Source: Rotaria sordida
Taxonomy: Eukaryota; Rotifera; Eurotatoria; Philodinida; Philodinidae
DNA: 64,000 bases
Reading direction: 5' to 3'
Assembly: GCA_905250125.1 (NCBI GenBank)
Contig: CAJNOL010000641.1
Coordinates: forward strand, 52,029-116,028
Shown here: positions 22,401 through 34,189 of the stretch, piece after piece
Layout: the number at the start of each line of letters is the position of its first letter
Numbering within the stretch: the stretch's first letter is position 1
The notes under the pieces: model-generated
Database searches by the model: none
What the model was told of the DNA's origin: nothing
The model's input: the letters and a program-made list of their open reading frames with translations, nothing else
Made by a program: the position numbers and the translations under genes

Positions 22401-24370
22401 TCTCAATTGACTTTTACATATAAACAGAAATCGAAATTTCTTGATAAACATTTTTTCTAAATAAACTTCATATATTCACATCAGAATGGTAACCAGTACA
22501 GATTACTGGTCGGTGTCTTATTTATTTTTTATATAACTTTGTTGGAAGTTAACTATGTTCAATATCACTATCCACAGATGGATTGATACACCAATTCGAC
22601 AGTACAGTGTCAGCAGGGATTTCAGATCAACTGATTTGATCTACTTAGATTGATATCCATCGTGAAAAATTTAGATCGATGTCATATTTTCTACATTAAA
22701 TTCTATATTGATAAAATAAATAATAACTTACTCGGAATATCAATTTCAATATCATAAATAATTTGATCTTGTTTTATATGTACTTTACAGCTAACATTAT
22801 TAACCATAAGTCTATTAAATTCATCATGTACTTGATCATTTGATTCCCATATTGATTGATCATTACCATTAATTGGATATACATTGTAGAGACGACATGG
22901 TATAGCTAATGCTGATTTATGATGAAATTCTTCAGGTAATTGACGAATATTATTCATTGAAACATATTCTCTTTGACCAATATCAATAAAATAAACACAA
23001 ATTTTTGTTAAATCAGAAGTAAAATCTTTCAAAAAAAAAAAAAAAAAATTTTCAAAGCAAAAAAATTTGTTTTTCTTTCATATCAAACCAAGTATAACAG
23101 CTCGATGCCATATAGCATGATTATCTTGTGCAGCAATTGGTTGATATTTAATTGGTGTTGTTATTGATTGATGTTTTTGCATAACTTTTTGTAAATCATT
23201 TTGAAACTAATCAAATAAAAGTTAATTTTTTCAAAAAACAACAGAAAAAAAAAACTTTCATATTTACACTTATATAAGAACTTATATTTTCTCGAAGATA
23301 AACATAAAAAAGACTTGGACATATATAATAAAGCAAACGAATCTGATTTGATTGAATACAATCTAATTTTTCCAATGGAATATCTACCAAAAATAAAAAA
23401 TAAATAAATTCTTTTGTTTTTTTTTTTAATTAACATACGTTTATATTGAAATTTATCAATCATAGGTAATATTAATCGTTGCATTTGATATTGTTCTATT
23501 TAATAGAAAAAAATTTGTTTTTTTTTTTTTTAATAAGAAAAATTTTGTTTTTTGTTTTCCTCTTCTTACGAAAATCTTTATTTAATGATGTTTTTGATGA
23601 TTTTTCTGTTATTTCAACTTCTGATATATCTCTTATTTCATTATAATTAATAAATTTTGCATAAAGAAATGTTGTTGTTAAACGTGAACGAAATTCATCA
23701 ATTACTTTTAATGACCAACCATCTAATGGTTTAATTAAATTAACTAATGAACAATGAAATGCTAAACGATGTAATTGAATAAAACGTTTCTAATAAAAAA
23801 ACATTAAAAAAAAACACATAAATCTTAAGCTAGGAAGAAAAAAATTTTTTCTTTTTTACATGTAATGGTTGTAAAAATTGTATTGGTATGTATTGCACAT
23901 CACCATAATCAATTTTAAATACAATTGCATGTCCATTTGAATCTATTTGACGTATTAAACCACGATACCAATCTTCACTTTCGGATGGACATGCACAATA
24001 ATCACCTATATTAAGTGTTTCATTTATTCCTAAAGAATTTTTTCTATTAAAAACCAAAAAAAAGAAAACAATTAATTAATTAATTAGAAATAAACCAAGA
24101 TAACGAGTTTATTATACGTTAATGCTTCTGAATATTCATCATAAAGTTCTTGACCAAGTTTAAGAAGTGAATCCCGAACTAATTCTGAATGTAAATAAAA
24201 ATCTATACAGAAAATCAAAAAAACAAAAAAAGAAAAAGATTTATTGAAATAGAAAGATGATTTATTTAAAAATAATAATACAAACCATTTAAATCATTAA
24301 CATGAGCAATAAATACTCGTTCAGTTGAACCAACATGATGATTTAATGTAGGAATATCCATTTTATCCAT
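10435..24370 (-). CDS. Multi-Tudor-domain protein with RGG-rich centre (TDRD-like)
   Basis: Twenty-five exons can be joined in frame: 24370-24286, 24202-24118, 24043-23860, 23789-23570, 23495-23439, 23383-23267, 23206-23089, 23025-22732, 21240-20961, 20095-20052, 20000-19784, 19724-19571, 19470-19300, 19238-19177, 19116-18644, 18589-18452, 17821-17732, 17673-17644, 17585-17385, 17231-16848, 15758-15603, 15543-15396, 15322-14541, 13477-12387 and 10692-10435. Single boundaries may be off by a base. The protein has about 1,945 residues. Seven Tudor cores are visible, marked by VFKIDYGD, VYFIDIGQ, VKLIDRGD, VRFIDFGD, VYYVDYGN, VYFLDYGN and IRCIDYGY, each preceded by a (W/Y)YR or equivalent strand. 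Between the third and fourth lies a Q/N-rich then RGG-rich disordered stretch, and the C-terminus is acidic and Asn-rich. Multi-Tudor proteins bind dimethyl-arginine on Piwi proteins in germ granules; the RGG tract could itself be methylated. The exact orthologue (TDRD1/4/6/Tudor) is unclear. Confidence 0.85.
11060..11365. repeat. Inverted repeat (about 140-bp arms) in last Tudor-gene intron
   Basis: The left arm (about 11060-11205) contains CTCAGTGAGACTA, TCATACGCT and CAACTGTTTTTCTGC. The right arm (about 11225-11365) contains their reverse complements GCAGAAAAACAGTTG, AGCGTATGA and TAGTCTCACTGAG in reversed order. The loop is about 20-30 bp, so a transcript of the intron would fold into a long hairpin. 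It resembles a short MITE; no target duplication could be assigned. Confidence 0.75.
11720..12340. repeat. Diverged repeat shared by two Tudor-gene introns, copy 1
   Basis: Segments such as TTCAGAATATA..GATCAGATTTT (about 11745-11785), the TATATTA stretch near 11900 and CAGAAAAATTGAAAT (about 12078) recur in the same order in the intron at 13478-14540 (about 13800-14230). Within this copy, CTAACTTTTCATCGGA (about 12156) is matched by an inverted CCGATGAAAAGTT (about 12317). It may be two insertions of one element, or an exon-intron duplication. Confidence 0.45.
13800..14230. repeat. Diverged repeat shared by two Tudor-gene introns, copy 2
   Basis: Partner of the repeat near 11720-12340, in the same orientation and order. 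Landmarks are CTTCCAGAATATA..GTCAGATTTT (13810-13850) and CAGAAAAATTGAAAT (about 14093). No reading frame of interest lies in the intron. Confidence 0.45.
15850..16800. mobile_element. Foldback element B in a Tudor-gene intron
   Basis: The intron 15759-16847 is almost filled by an imperfect inverted repeat. The outer termini pair ATAGACCATCATTT plus CCAAAATATTAGCTCTTCC (about 15858-15905) with their complements at about 16750-16795. The inner parts pair TATATATTTTCTGAAAGC (about 15975) with its complement at about 16600-16615. The spacer is several hundred bases. It splits the fourth Tudor core between two exons and encodes nothing. Confidence 0.7.
18010..18300. repeat. Inverted repeat in a Tudor-gene intron
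   Basis: ACATGTCTTTCTAGAGATAT (18136) faces ATATCTCGAGAAAGACATGT (18227), giving a strong hairpin inside the intron 17822-18451. The right part carries AAAACGATCATAAC, a motif also seen in the elements at 29236 (AAAACGGTCATAAC) and 49406 (AAAGGATCATAAC), so the repeat belongs to the same broad family. Confidence 0.6.
20365..20690. repeat. GC-richer hairpin plus dispersed repeat in a Tudor-gene intron
   Basis: CCTACTCG (20384-20391) pairs with CGAGTAGG (20406-20413), followed by GGGTGCAAAAATTTTGTACCC (20418-20438), a near palindrome. Downstream, about 20540-20680 resembles 44630-44810: both have TCGAAATTCAATT and then TTCAGA-TATTnATA-TCATTAG, a short gap, and CATAGTC. These are two copies of one interspersed repeat. 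Confidence 0.55.
21241..22731. repeat. Long Tudor-gene intron with weak inverted repeat
   Basis: This 1.5-kb intron contains GATTAAGTTCTCTCCTTC (about 21896), whose imperfect complement GAAGGAGAGGAACTTAAAC lies near 22349. The pair is consistent with an old, decayed foldback element spanning about 21890-22380. Nothing else was recognised. Confidence 0.4.
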
Positions 24371-24900
24371 TATATTCTAAAAGATATATTTAAATGAATA
24401 GTTGACTCATACACATTTAATTTTAAACAAGCAAATTTACCACATATGTTTTATATATCATAGAAAAGAAAAAGAAATCAATGGCTTAGAAGCGCCACAA
24501 TCGAATTATTCATTATGATAGTCTTAATAAATACTAAAACTATTTGATAAAATTAAATATAAATTTTTCTATTAAAAAATTTTCTTTAGATATATAAATT
24601 CGATCGGAACAATATAGAAAGATTTTCAGTTAGGGATAGGCCGACCTTTCTGAGAAGAGAGAGGATAGGTGTACAAAAAATTTCTTGTTCCAGAGTGTAT
24701 TTAAAATAACCATAGTTTTCATGAGTGTTACCACATAATGGAAACCAGAAAGAGAGATACACACTGAAATATAACGATGGAACAAATGAATAAATGGAAA
24801 GAGATGTATAAAGATGTTATGAGCTGATCGAGATTGTTTTTTTTTTCTGAAACAGAATTACTATCCATTACAAAATATAACGTGTTTCACTGTTTTTTTT
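24371..24900. promoter_or_regulatory. Tudor gene upstream region
   Basis: A splice acceptor-like ATATATCTTTTAG ends 4 nt before the first ATG (24370), so the mRNA 5' end is likely joined there by a leader or an upstream non-coding exon. No promoter element could be identified. Confidence 0.35.
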
Positions 24901-25670
24901 TGAGTAACTTTTGATAAGAATATCATAGAAACTTACGGTTATCATCATTCAATGAAGAAGAACTAGACCACCGAAATTTGATTAGTCAGCAATCAACCAA
25001 TTAGATGAATTCTTTGAGGAGATTTTTGAAAGTAATATTCGAAAGTTATTTCGCCTTCGATTTATACTTTGAATTGGATTAGTCGATAGAAAAAAAAATC
25101 GTCTCTTTCAATCTAGGCAAGATCGACATCTCTAGCTTGTTCTATTCGAGAGTTATAAAAGTTTTTCTGAAATTTCCGATTCCAGCAAAATGATCTATGA
25201 ACATCTGGGAAAGTAGTTTAGCAGGAATAAATCATCGTGCTGAGTCGAATGTTAATAATTGGTTTTATGTTCGAACTAATCCGATATTGTTATCTTAATA
25301 TTTCCGCAATGTCGAGTCCATTACACGGAAACTGATTGTGAAATTTCAGAAATATTGAGATAACAGAATCAGATCAATTCGAATTCGATTCAGCATAATG
25401 AATTACCCTGCCTAACTACTTTTCTACGTGATCACAGATCAATTGGATTACAATGGAAGTCTCAGAAAGTCTTATCACTGTCGGACGGAACAAGCTAGGA
25501 ATGTTGACTTTGCATAGACCGAAAGAGAAGAACTTTTTCAAAAATCTTCATCAACAACTCACCAACTTGGTCACTTGCAGAGGAATCAAATTTCGGTAGT
25601 CCTAGGTCTTCTCTTTTGAATGATGAAAACTACAGGTCTCTATGATGTTCGTATGAAAAGTTATTCAAAA
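24901..25670. mobile_element. Foldback element C (about 385-bp arms)
   Basis: Left and right halves are inverted copies from end to end. Outer landmarks are TATCATAGAAAC (24931) with GTCTCTATGATG (25635), and CCGAAATTTGATT (24974) with AATCAAATTTCGG (25586). Others are TCTAGCTTGTTC (25131) with GAACAAGCTAGGA (25488), AAGTAGTTTAGCAGG (25211) with CCTGCCTAACTACTTTT (25408), and TGTTATCTTAATATTTC (25288) with AAATATTGAGATAACA (25350). The loop is only a few tens of bases. No coding potential is visible. Confidence 0.8.
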
Positions 25671-26699
25671 ACCAGCGAAACTAATTATATTTTGAAATGC
25701 ATGGTAGTATTACTTTTTTATTATTATTTATGCTACAATCAAATTTCTACTCGGAGACAATTTATGAGATGAAACAAAAAATTCGATTTTACTTCTTACC
25801 TTTTTGAGGAAGAAAATTGTTTTCATATGAAATTTAAAAAAAAATGTTTCTTCGTACTTTTAACGGCAAAGACATTCATATTAGCGACCACTGGCGAAAG
25901 ACGATGTTATATGGAATTTCAGTGCTGATAGCATTAGCATTGATTTTTTTTTCGGAAAACAGTTTTGATACTTTATTTTAATAGTATTAAAGTACCTTCT
26001 ATGGAAGAGATATTATACGCATGAATTATACCTCGACTTTTCTAAGAAGCTTTGAGCGCGTGTTTCGTCTTCACCATCACGTTACACCTTCTGAAAAAGG
26101 TGGAGATATAATTTTATACGTCAGAAAAAAATTACTCCCATTACTTTTGTCTTTTTCTAATTAGTTGATGTTTTCTATTTTTTATCGGACTCTATTAGCA
26201 GTCAATACCGTCATTTTCTATCAAAGTCATGCTTTTCAGAAAAAAACAATTATTCAAAATTTTCGCAGAATTATATCATGTCACTGATATTATCTATTAA
26301 GGAGAAGATTTTTTCTAGACTGATTAAAATGCTGAACCTGTGTCTATTCTCTTCAAAAGAGAAATCGTCATCAAATATAACTTATAACATCTCTTAAGAA
26401 CTTTTTGTCGTCAAAAGTGATCACGTTCATGACGATTATTCACAAGAAAAGCTCTTGAAATGTAAAGAAACAACATCACAACATGTTGTTAAAACTAAAC
26501 ACTAGGGGTTTTTAAAGTGAAGAATTCATTTACTTTCCTATCTTAGACAAAAGTTAGTAAACTCCTACGGCATATTTAGTTTTCGACATTTTAATTTGTT
26601 AAAATAAGAAAAATTTCTATTTATTCTGAGGTTCACTCCTAGACGGACCAGTCGTGTTTTGAGCATTATCCTTTAGTAGTATTCAAATGAAATTGCCTA
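25671..26699. other. Intergenic, no gene seen
   Basis: AT-rich sequence. A small perfect hairpin, CACCTTCTGAAAAAGGTG, lies near 26085-26102. No exon or homology was recognised. Confidence 0.5.
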
Positions 26700-27272
26700 A
26701 TGAGAGAATCTCTTCAAATACCTCCTTCCAATTTCAATGACCTTTTGCCTATAGATACCACCTAGTGTTCTAATAAAAATCCGAAAAGGATCTGTATTTC
26801 TATTCAGATTCGATTAAGGTATCGAATTTTTAATATTTCTATTTTCAAATTTATGTCCCAAACTTCGTGCATATAGCGAACTCAACTAGACTAGCGTCCA
26901 TAAAAATATTCACAAGTTTTGAATAAAGTCTCTTCGAGATATGAAACTTTCAACCAATGCCTGTTGTATACTCTATTCATAGAAAAGCATCTATACCTTA
27001 AAAATCTCACATTTCGAAGAGACTTTATTCAAAACTTGTGAAATTGCTTGCGGAAGCTGATCTAGCTGAGTTCTTTATATGCAAAAAATTTCAGATCAAA
27101 ATTCGAAAAAAGCTGAATTTTTCGAAATCCTGTGGTCTTTAGAAACAAATCTCGATAGCTTTGCTAAAACTCAAATCCTTTAAAAATTTTTATTACAACA
27201 CTATGTAGTATCTATAGGCAAAAAATCATTGAAATCGGAGAAGAGCATCTGAAGTGATTTCCTCGTAAGAAA
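26700..27272. mobile_element. Foldback element A2 (same family as A1)
   Basis: Arms carry TTTGCCTATAGATACCACC (26747) and the inverse GTAGTATCTATAGGCAAAA (27206), the landmark of element A1. Near the centre is a perfect 29-bp inverted pair, 26909-26937 with 27015-27043 (containing ACTTTATTCAAAACTTG). Outer arms (26701-26730 and 27240-27270) are imperfect. Non-coding. Confidence 0.75.
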
Positions 27273-28884
27273 AAAGACGTTATGTTGTCTTAAGATATTC
27301 TTATATATATATGTATTATCTGAATTAAAAATTCAATATTATGTTAATGATCTTGATATCACTTATGAATGAGGAATTATCGGTCAATTATCGCAATAAT
27401 ATTTTCTCTTTGAAATATACAACAGTATTGTTTCCTAATCTGTACAAGCGAATCGTGAATAAATAGTGCATCTTTTTTCTTTTTATATCGTCAAATAGAA
27501 ATGAATGATTCAATCTATTGAAATTTCCAGTGTTATGCTTCATTCTAGGTAAGAATCTGAAGTTCAATTTCACAAGTAAGCTATTGTAAAAAGTAATTGC
27601 ACCGATATGAAATTCTATCAAAAAAAAAGAACATTTCATTAATAAAGAAATCTTAAATTAGTAATCAATAATTTAAATATTCTCTAAATCAATGGAAATT
27701 TAAACATTGACTTACGATAACTAATAACAAAATAAAGTAAGGAGTGTACACTTCAGCACTGTGTAACTTAATAGAAAAATGATTGATTGTATGAAGTCCA
27801 TAGTTGATATTATCTATTTAGGTTAAACGAAAATTAATGATGTCAACACTATAGTACCGTACAGAAAGCTCAAGAACAATTTCTTATTATATGTATTGAT
27901 AACGTAAATAACACTCTATATTTCTTCAATATGACATCATCCTTCAGTTGATATGATAGTAGTAAAATCCTGTTGAAAACAATTCATTTTAGTTTTAAAT
28001 GGTTAAGAAAAATTTTCGCTTCTATAGGGTAGCCGCATTATTACGACCGTATTTCACTGTATTGTAAATGATCATAAGCGGTGGGATACTCGATTTTCAG
28101 ATCTTTATCAACTGTGTATAGCACGATAAAAATAAGATCATAATACTGCGCCTGCTAAACATCAATTTACAAACTATTTACCACTATAAAATTTATAAAG
28201 TGACCCGTTTTTTGGGCATCTCAACGACTGTAATCATCGTCTTGGGTTCTTATTTAATCAGAAATTTATTCATAAAGAGCACTGTTCTGTTTTTGACGAC
28301 TAAGCTTCAACTGTCAGGAAAGCTGGAAGATGATCTAAATGATTTCGTAAAAAAAAACGAAGACAAGACCGAAGATAAAGCACAATCTGATAGATTTGTA
28401 ATTGAGATAACATTTTAAACTATTAAACAACTTGATTGCCTTATTAATGACGATCCGTCTATCTGTCTGTACGTGATATCGAATATGAAAAATAAGTTAC
28501 GTGAATGAGAGATAGTCGTCTAAAGTTACTATTACTTATTGAATAAGACCTGAATATGACTAGTTATTTTTTTTCGATATCGAACGAGTAAGTCCATAGA
28601 GCTATCATTACTACAATATATTTTTACTTAATTCCTAACATTAGCAGGTTCAATATGAACTACAGTATATGATCTTCTTTTTCCTTCGTTCTTTCATCTA
28701 ATCTGAAAAAAAGAATGAAAGTGTGTTTCTATCCGATGATGTCTTATTTTCGATTGAGATTGATTCAATAAATGACTTTTTATTAATTTCTGTTTTATTG
28801 TCTTAATCAAGATAGCGAAAACTCATCAAAAAAATTAGTAATAAAACAGCAAAATTATGTTGAAAAAAAAAAACTTCAATTGAA
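27273..28884. other. Intergenic, no gene seen
   Basis: AT-rich DNA with no supported exon. Open frames near 27388-27639 (minus) and 28200-28418 (plus, GTG start) have no recognisable domain. Confidence 0.5.
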
Positions 28885-29345
28885 ACATCTAACGAAGGAA
28901 CTACTCGAACTGATACCCGTCGTTTCAATTCACAAGGAGATCTCGGTAAGACTAAAGAAAAATATTTCACCCACAAACAATTCGAATACCTTGAAAGTGT
29001 CAGCCGAAAAGAATATTCCTTTGTCGAAATATTGAATTTTCAAAAAATGGTCGTTTGCTACAAAAATTGAGTTGACCTAAAAATTTCATATCTCGATAAA
29101 GGAACATTCTTTTCGACTGAAATTTTCAGGACCTTCTCAGAGTCATCACTCCTATCTATGGGTAAAGTTTCAGATCGAAATTCCGTTATTTGATTTTTCG
29201 GTAAATATCTAATGCTGAATCGAAAATTCATTAAAACGGTCATAACTCGGCTCCAGAGATCCATGGGCATGAATCACATTTAGAATTTTTCTAGTCTTAC
29301 CAAAGCCTTCTTCTGAAACAAAAGTTCTTTAGCAATCTGCAGATG
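28885..29345. mobile_element. Foldback element D1
   Basis: Near the left end, CGAACTGATACCCG (28914) is followed by TCGGTAAGACTA (28943). The right end has TAGTCTTACCAA (29290) and CATATCTCGATAAAGGAAC sits in the left-centre. Internally AAAACGGTCATAACTCGGCT (29236) and CCATGGGCATGAATC match the Mondo-intron and DD3-3-intron elements. The left-end sequence GAACTGATAnnCnCC also begins those two elements, so all belong to one family. Confidence 0.6.
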
Positions 29346-30550
29346 ACTACATTACGAGAAAAACGCTTTTCTAACCTATGAAATACTATAAACTATAATT
29401 GCTTAATGTATCAATGACATTGATTAGACATATTGAATTAGATTAAAATAAAATCAGTCTATCCCTATTTACTCGGCTATTTGCGATATTCTCATTTCCA
29501 ATTAATTACTAAGTTGTTGACCTAAACTATTTTTTATATTTCTTTCCTGAACAAATTTATTGATGTTTCTTATTATTGAAATGATTTTCTTATCTCTTTG
29601 CTCTACAACAAGAAACCAGAAATGCTTTACAAATGTCTATTGATGGCATATAACTATTCGAATCCTTGATGTGGAATACATTTCATGACAACTGGTTAGA
29701 TATAAAATTGATAGTCAATGTCGTATATAAATCTAGACATCTAATTCTGTTTGTTTCAACTATAGAAAAATGTCTCAACTGATCAATTAATAGGGAAGGA
29801 TAGTTCTAACGCTACAATATTGGATAACGATTTATCTTTATTCTTGTCCTTTTCCGATTCATTCTTATGATTCTTCGCTATGGTAGCTATTTTATGCATA
29901 TCTTTATATCTGATATGATCTCTAACCTTTGTCCTATGTATATATGATGCTGTTATGTCTTGTCGTTATCGTACGTTGATATTTCTACATTATTTTATTT
30001 ATAAACAAAATATATAATGAATTAGTATATTCACCCTTATCATAAGCCTTTCTTTCTTTCTGTATTCTCATTTTTCTATTTTACATAAAGAAGCATAACA
30101 TTATGAAAAATAATATTGAAAATTGGATTTGTTGATCATATTCTAAATCAACTATTATAGACAAAATCAAAAACAAACCAATCGAAATACTGTTTTATCA
30201 TCATTCGTTTGTTTTGTTTTTTATTTCCTGAATAAGAAAAGTCTTGTAAAAAAAAAAAAAAAAAAGGAACATCCAAGAACTACAGAGATTCGCGAAACTT
30301 GCGCAAATATGAGAATGGTATGGAACTTCAACGAGCAAGAATTAGAAAAAAAAGAGAAAAGAAAAAGAATATCGAGTGAAAAATGAAGAAAAGCACATAC
30401 CAACGGAATTCTAAAATGAATAGGTAAAAAGTAGAACAAGCAAAGGAAAGTAATCACAAAAGAAAAAAGAAAACGAAGAAGAAACAAAAAGAAGTCACCG
30501 GGATGATAGGTTATTTGTAATAAAACTTAAAGCTTATTCGTAATGATGTT
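29346..30550. other. Intergenic and PP5 3' flank
   Basis: AT-rich. The right end lies directly 3' of the PP5 stop codon and probably includes its 3' UTR. No other feature was recognised. Confidence 0.5.
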
Positions 30551-33500
30551 TTACATCAAACCAAACATTGATAATTGATTTGCATACATCATCGGACGAA
30601 CAGCTGGATGTGGTACAGCAGCATATGATGTAAATTTAGGTTTTAAATCATCACCAGTTATTGTAATATAAGCACCTTTATTTCCCATTGTATCACAATA
30701 GTTTGGTGCTGAAAATACGGTTATACATTTTCCTTAAATATGAATATAAACAATATATTTATATATTTAAATTATAGAATTTTATTTATTACCATTATGA
30801 GCTAATTCATAACCTTCTTGTTTAACTTCATGACTACGAACAACATATTCTAAATTATTTAATTTAAGAAAACGTTCAGTAATATCAGGTCCAAATTGAA
30901 GACCTAAAATAGAATATTTAAATTGACATTAAATATCAATAGAATAAAGAAAAAAAAGATTTTTCGATATTTACCAACACCACGTTTACTTTCCGATCGA
31001 CCATTTTGTGGTTGTGGATCACTCCACAATATTTCTGACATTAATCCTTCTTCAGGTGGTTGTTTAACGCGATCAACAGCACGTATATCTTTTAATGTAA
31101 CATCATCTTTACTAAATAATCCACCATGCATAACCTAAAACCCAAAATAAATCCATAATAAAAGAAAAAAAGAAAGTTATTAGCGCGGATTTCGACAGAG
31201 AGGGGCGATCGCCTCCTTTCCAAAAGATTTGTCAGAGTTTTTCCAAATGAGCTTTAAAGCATGTTTTATATTCATCGTCGTCCCTGCCTTCCCATCGTAA
31301 AAATTCTAGATCCGCAATCCCTGCGAGATTATTTTATAACAAGACGTTATTGATATACGGTCTGTGATGGTCTTTGGAAGTTTAAATTTTGACTAATTTA
31401 CTTCAATATTTCTCTTAGATAATATTTAAACAATAATTAAACTTACAAGAATTTTATTATTAATACAATGTGATAATGGTAAATAATTAAAAACTTCAGT
31501 AAATAATTGAAACATTTGTGCTGTATATTTTGCTTTAACTTCACCTTCAAATCCATACATTTGATTCATTGTTAATGATTCATGATTACCTAGAAAACAA
31601 AAAAAAAAAGAATTTTTTTCGAAATTAAATCAAAATATGATTTAAATTAACCTCGAGCAAGAAAAAAATGATTAGGATAAAGTAATTTAAAGCCAAATAA
31701 AGTTAAAATACATTCAACACTAAATGAACCACGATCAACAAAATCACCATTAAATAACTAAAATAAATTTTTGTTTTTATGAAAATATATTTTATTCAAT
31801 TTTTTCTTTTTTACATATGGATTTTCTTCGGATGGTGGTCCATTTAATTTAAATATATTTAATAAATCATAAAATTGTCCATGAACATCTCCACAAATAG
31901 TAAATTTATGTTTCTAAATCGAAATATGATCAAAAATATATTTCAATTTTTTTCAATTATATAATACTTACTGCTGGTACAGTAATATCAATTAATGTTG
32001 GTAATGATTTGAGCATTGTAAGAATTTGTAGAATTATCTAAAATAAGATTAAATTATTATTTCTTTTTAAAAAATTTAAATCTAGTTTTTTTTCTTTGTT
32101 ATACTTGATAAGCATATCTTTTGTGAAGTTTTTTTTGGTTTTCAAAATATGGTAAAAGTGCAAACATAAATTCTTTAGTTACTCGACCATCTGGTTCTAA
32201 ATGTATACCATCATATTCTTTTTCTATAGCTAAAATAAATTAATAAAATTTAAAAAAACACATTATAAATTCAAAAAATAAAAAGAAAAATTTACTCATT
32301 GTATTAATTTCAATTTGATTTGCAACTGATTTTGATGATTCATCAACAGCAATGGCTTTTTCAAAACGAATACGTGTTACAATTTTTTTACATTCTTCAT
32401 ATTTCATTGTTGCATCTTTATCATTCGGACATGCTTTTGTGACCTGTAATTGGTTTTTTTTTTTGAAATTCAAACATCAAATTATCTTGTTTTGTTTTTT
32501 TCTCTTTTAAATTTATAAATTAAACTTACATATTCATAATCAGATAAAGCTAATGTATATTTTCCTAAAGCCATATAAGCAGATGCTCGACGATAATATG
32601 CCTAAGCAAAAATTACAATGAAAAACTAATTATAAAATTTTGCTTAGAGAACGAAATATATGTAGGTTTGTTCAGGAAGACTTCTTCTATTCAACGGTGT
32701 ATAGGCAAAGTCATTCGTTGGCAACGTGACCTTGCAAAATTAAAATACATGTATCTCAAAATAATAAATTTTCCTAGAGCTAATTTTTATATGTTAAGTT
32801 ATTTTAGATGTTCTGAAAAAATCAGCTCTAGAAATCTTTGTTCAGAAAAGTTATTAGTAAGAAAAAACAAGTGTTAGCGATGTGTCACAAAAATAAATTG
32901 ACATTATCTTTCACTTCATGTATTTTAGTTTTAAAAAAAAAGAACTCCGAATTGACGCAACATGTTTGACAACTAAATAGTACATTCTGTAGAACACTTC
33001 TGACGCTACTAGGTTTTTCAAAAAAAAACAACAACAATTTACTTTTCGTTAGCGGCGTGATGGAGTATGAAAAAATGCTCTTATAACTGAATATGAATCC
33101 TTTTTCAGAATGTTTAGGTTATGGTAAAACAAAATTTTTTGCTTCGAGATTTGATAGGATTTCTAGAAAACCAATTTATAAAAGAAAGTATTTTGAAATC
33201 CAATCTTACTGGAATTTTCACCATAGATCCACATTCTAGTTCAATGATTTGGCAGAGGCAATATTTCAGCTCATGGTGGGATCATGATAGACTGAGTCCA
33301 TTCTGGCTTCACCACTGTCCAACGATGTGTATACCGTTCGATAGCTCATACTGTCGACTCATAGTATCATGTTTAGCAATTTGAAATATATTTCAAATCC
33401 ACAAAATTGTAGAGATTTCTTTACGATATATAGAGTTGTCCTGTGCGACTTTATTTATTAATATTTTACTGAGATATGATAATGTAAATTTGTACATGCG

Positions 33501-34189
33501 TTATATATAACTGCTATGTGTTAGAGCTTTTTTATTGTCATTTTTTGAAGAAATTTTTTGAAGAATTTAATGATATATTGATTCTACATGATTTACAATT
33601 TAGTATAGGAGAATTTTCTTAAAAATATGAAATCTATAGTTTTTATCAATTTAATTTTCTCTCTTTTCAGCATGTAGCAGAATTCAATAATATATATCTA
33701 TATATACACCATTGAATAGAACAAGTCTTTCTCTATAAATAATCTCGTTCTCTAATGAAAAAAGTTGACATGCAATTTTCTAATCAGCTTCTATATACAA
33801 TCATTAAAATGATTTACTTTGATATATTTTGGATCATATTCAAGTGCTTTTTTAGCATCAATTAATGCATAACCATACCATTCACGACGAAGATAAGAAA
33901 AACTACGATTTGAAAATAAAATCGCATCCGGATATATTTCAATTGCTTTTGTATATAAATCAGTTGCTTTTTCATAATCACCATCTAGATTTCAAAATGA
34001 AATAGTTTTCAACAAAAAAAAAAAAAAAAACAACAAAGTTTTTTGTTTTGTTTTACTTTTAAATGCTTCATTTGCTTGAGCTTTTATAATATCAGCTGTA
34101 TCTTTACCAATTGATATTTCATTTTTAGCTGCCTCTAAACTACTTGTTTCTAATTTTTGTGTTAAATCTGTTTCGACAGTTGATGTCAT
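30551..34189 (-). CDS. PPP5C: Serine/threonine protein phosphatase 5 (TPR + PPP catalytic domain)
   Basis: About 13 exons; the first four are 34057-34189, 33818-33984, 32530-32601 and 32296-32443. The N-terminus carries the three-TPR block ([42 protein letters not shown]) that in PP5 binds Hsp90 and autoinhibits the enzyme. The PPP catalytic domain follows with its metal-binding and active-site signatures [39 protein letters not shown] and [11 protein letters not shown]. The C-terminal [14 protein letters not shown] and final hydrophobic FGLM are typical of PP5. The second intron (32602-33817) is unusually long. The ATG directly follows TTTATTTTTAAG, a splice acceptor-like sequence. Confidence 0.93.
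32602..33817. other. Long PP5 intron
   Basis: A 1.2-kb intron in a gene whose other introns are short. An 87-codon open frame at 33121-33384 has no recognisable domain. Composition changes to somewhat higher GC around 33200-33370, which suggests an old insertion. Confidence 0.4.

Noticed and set aside
28200..28418. 72-codon frame with a hydrophobic start
   Set aside because: Begins with GTG, has no neighbours or recognisable domain, and lies in repeat-rich intergenic DNA.
33121..33384. 87-codon frame in the long PP5 intron
   Set aside because: No domain recognised; may be a decayed insertion but cannot be supported as a gene.
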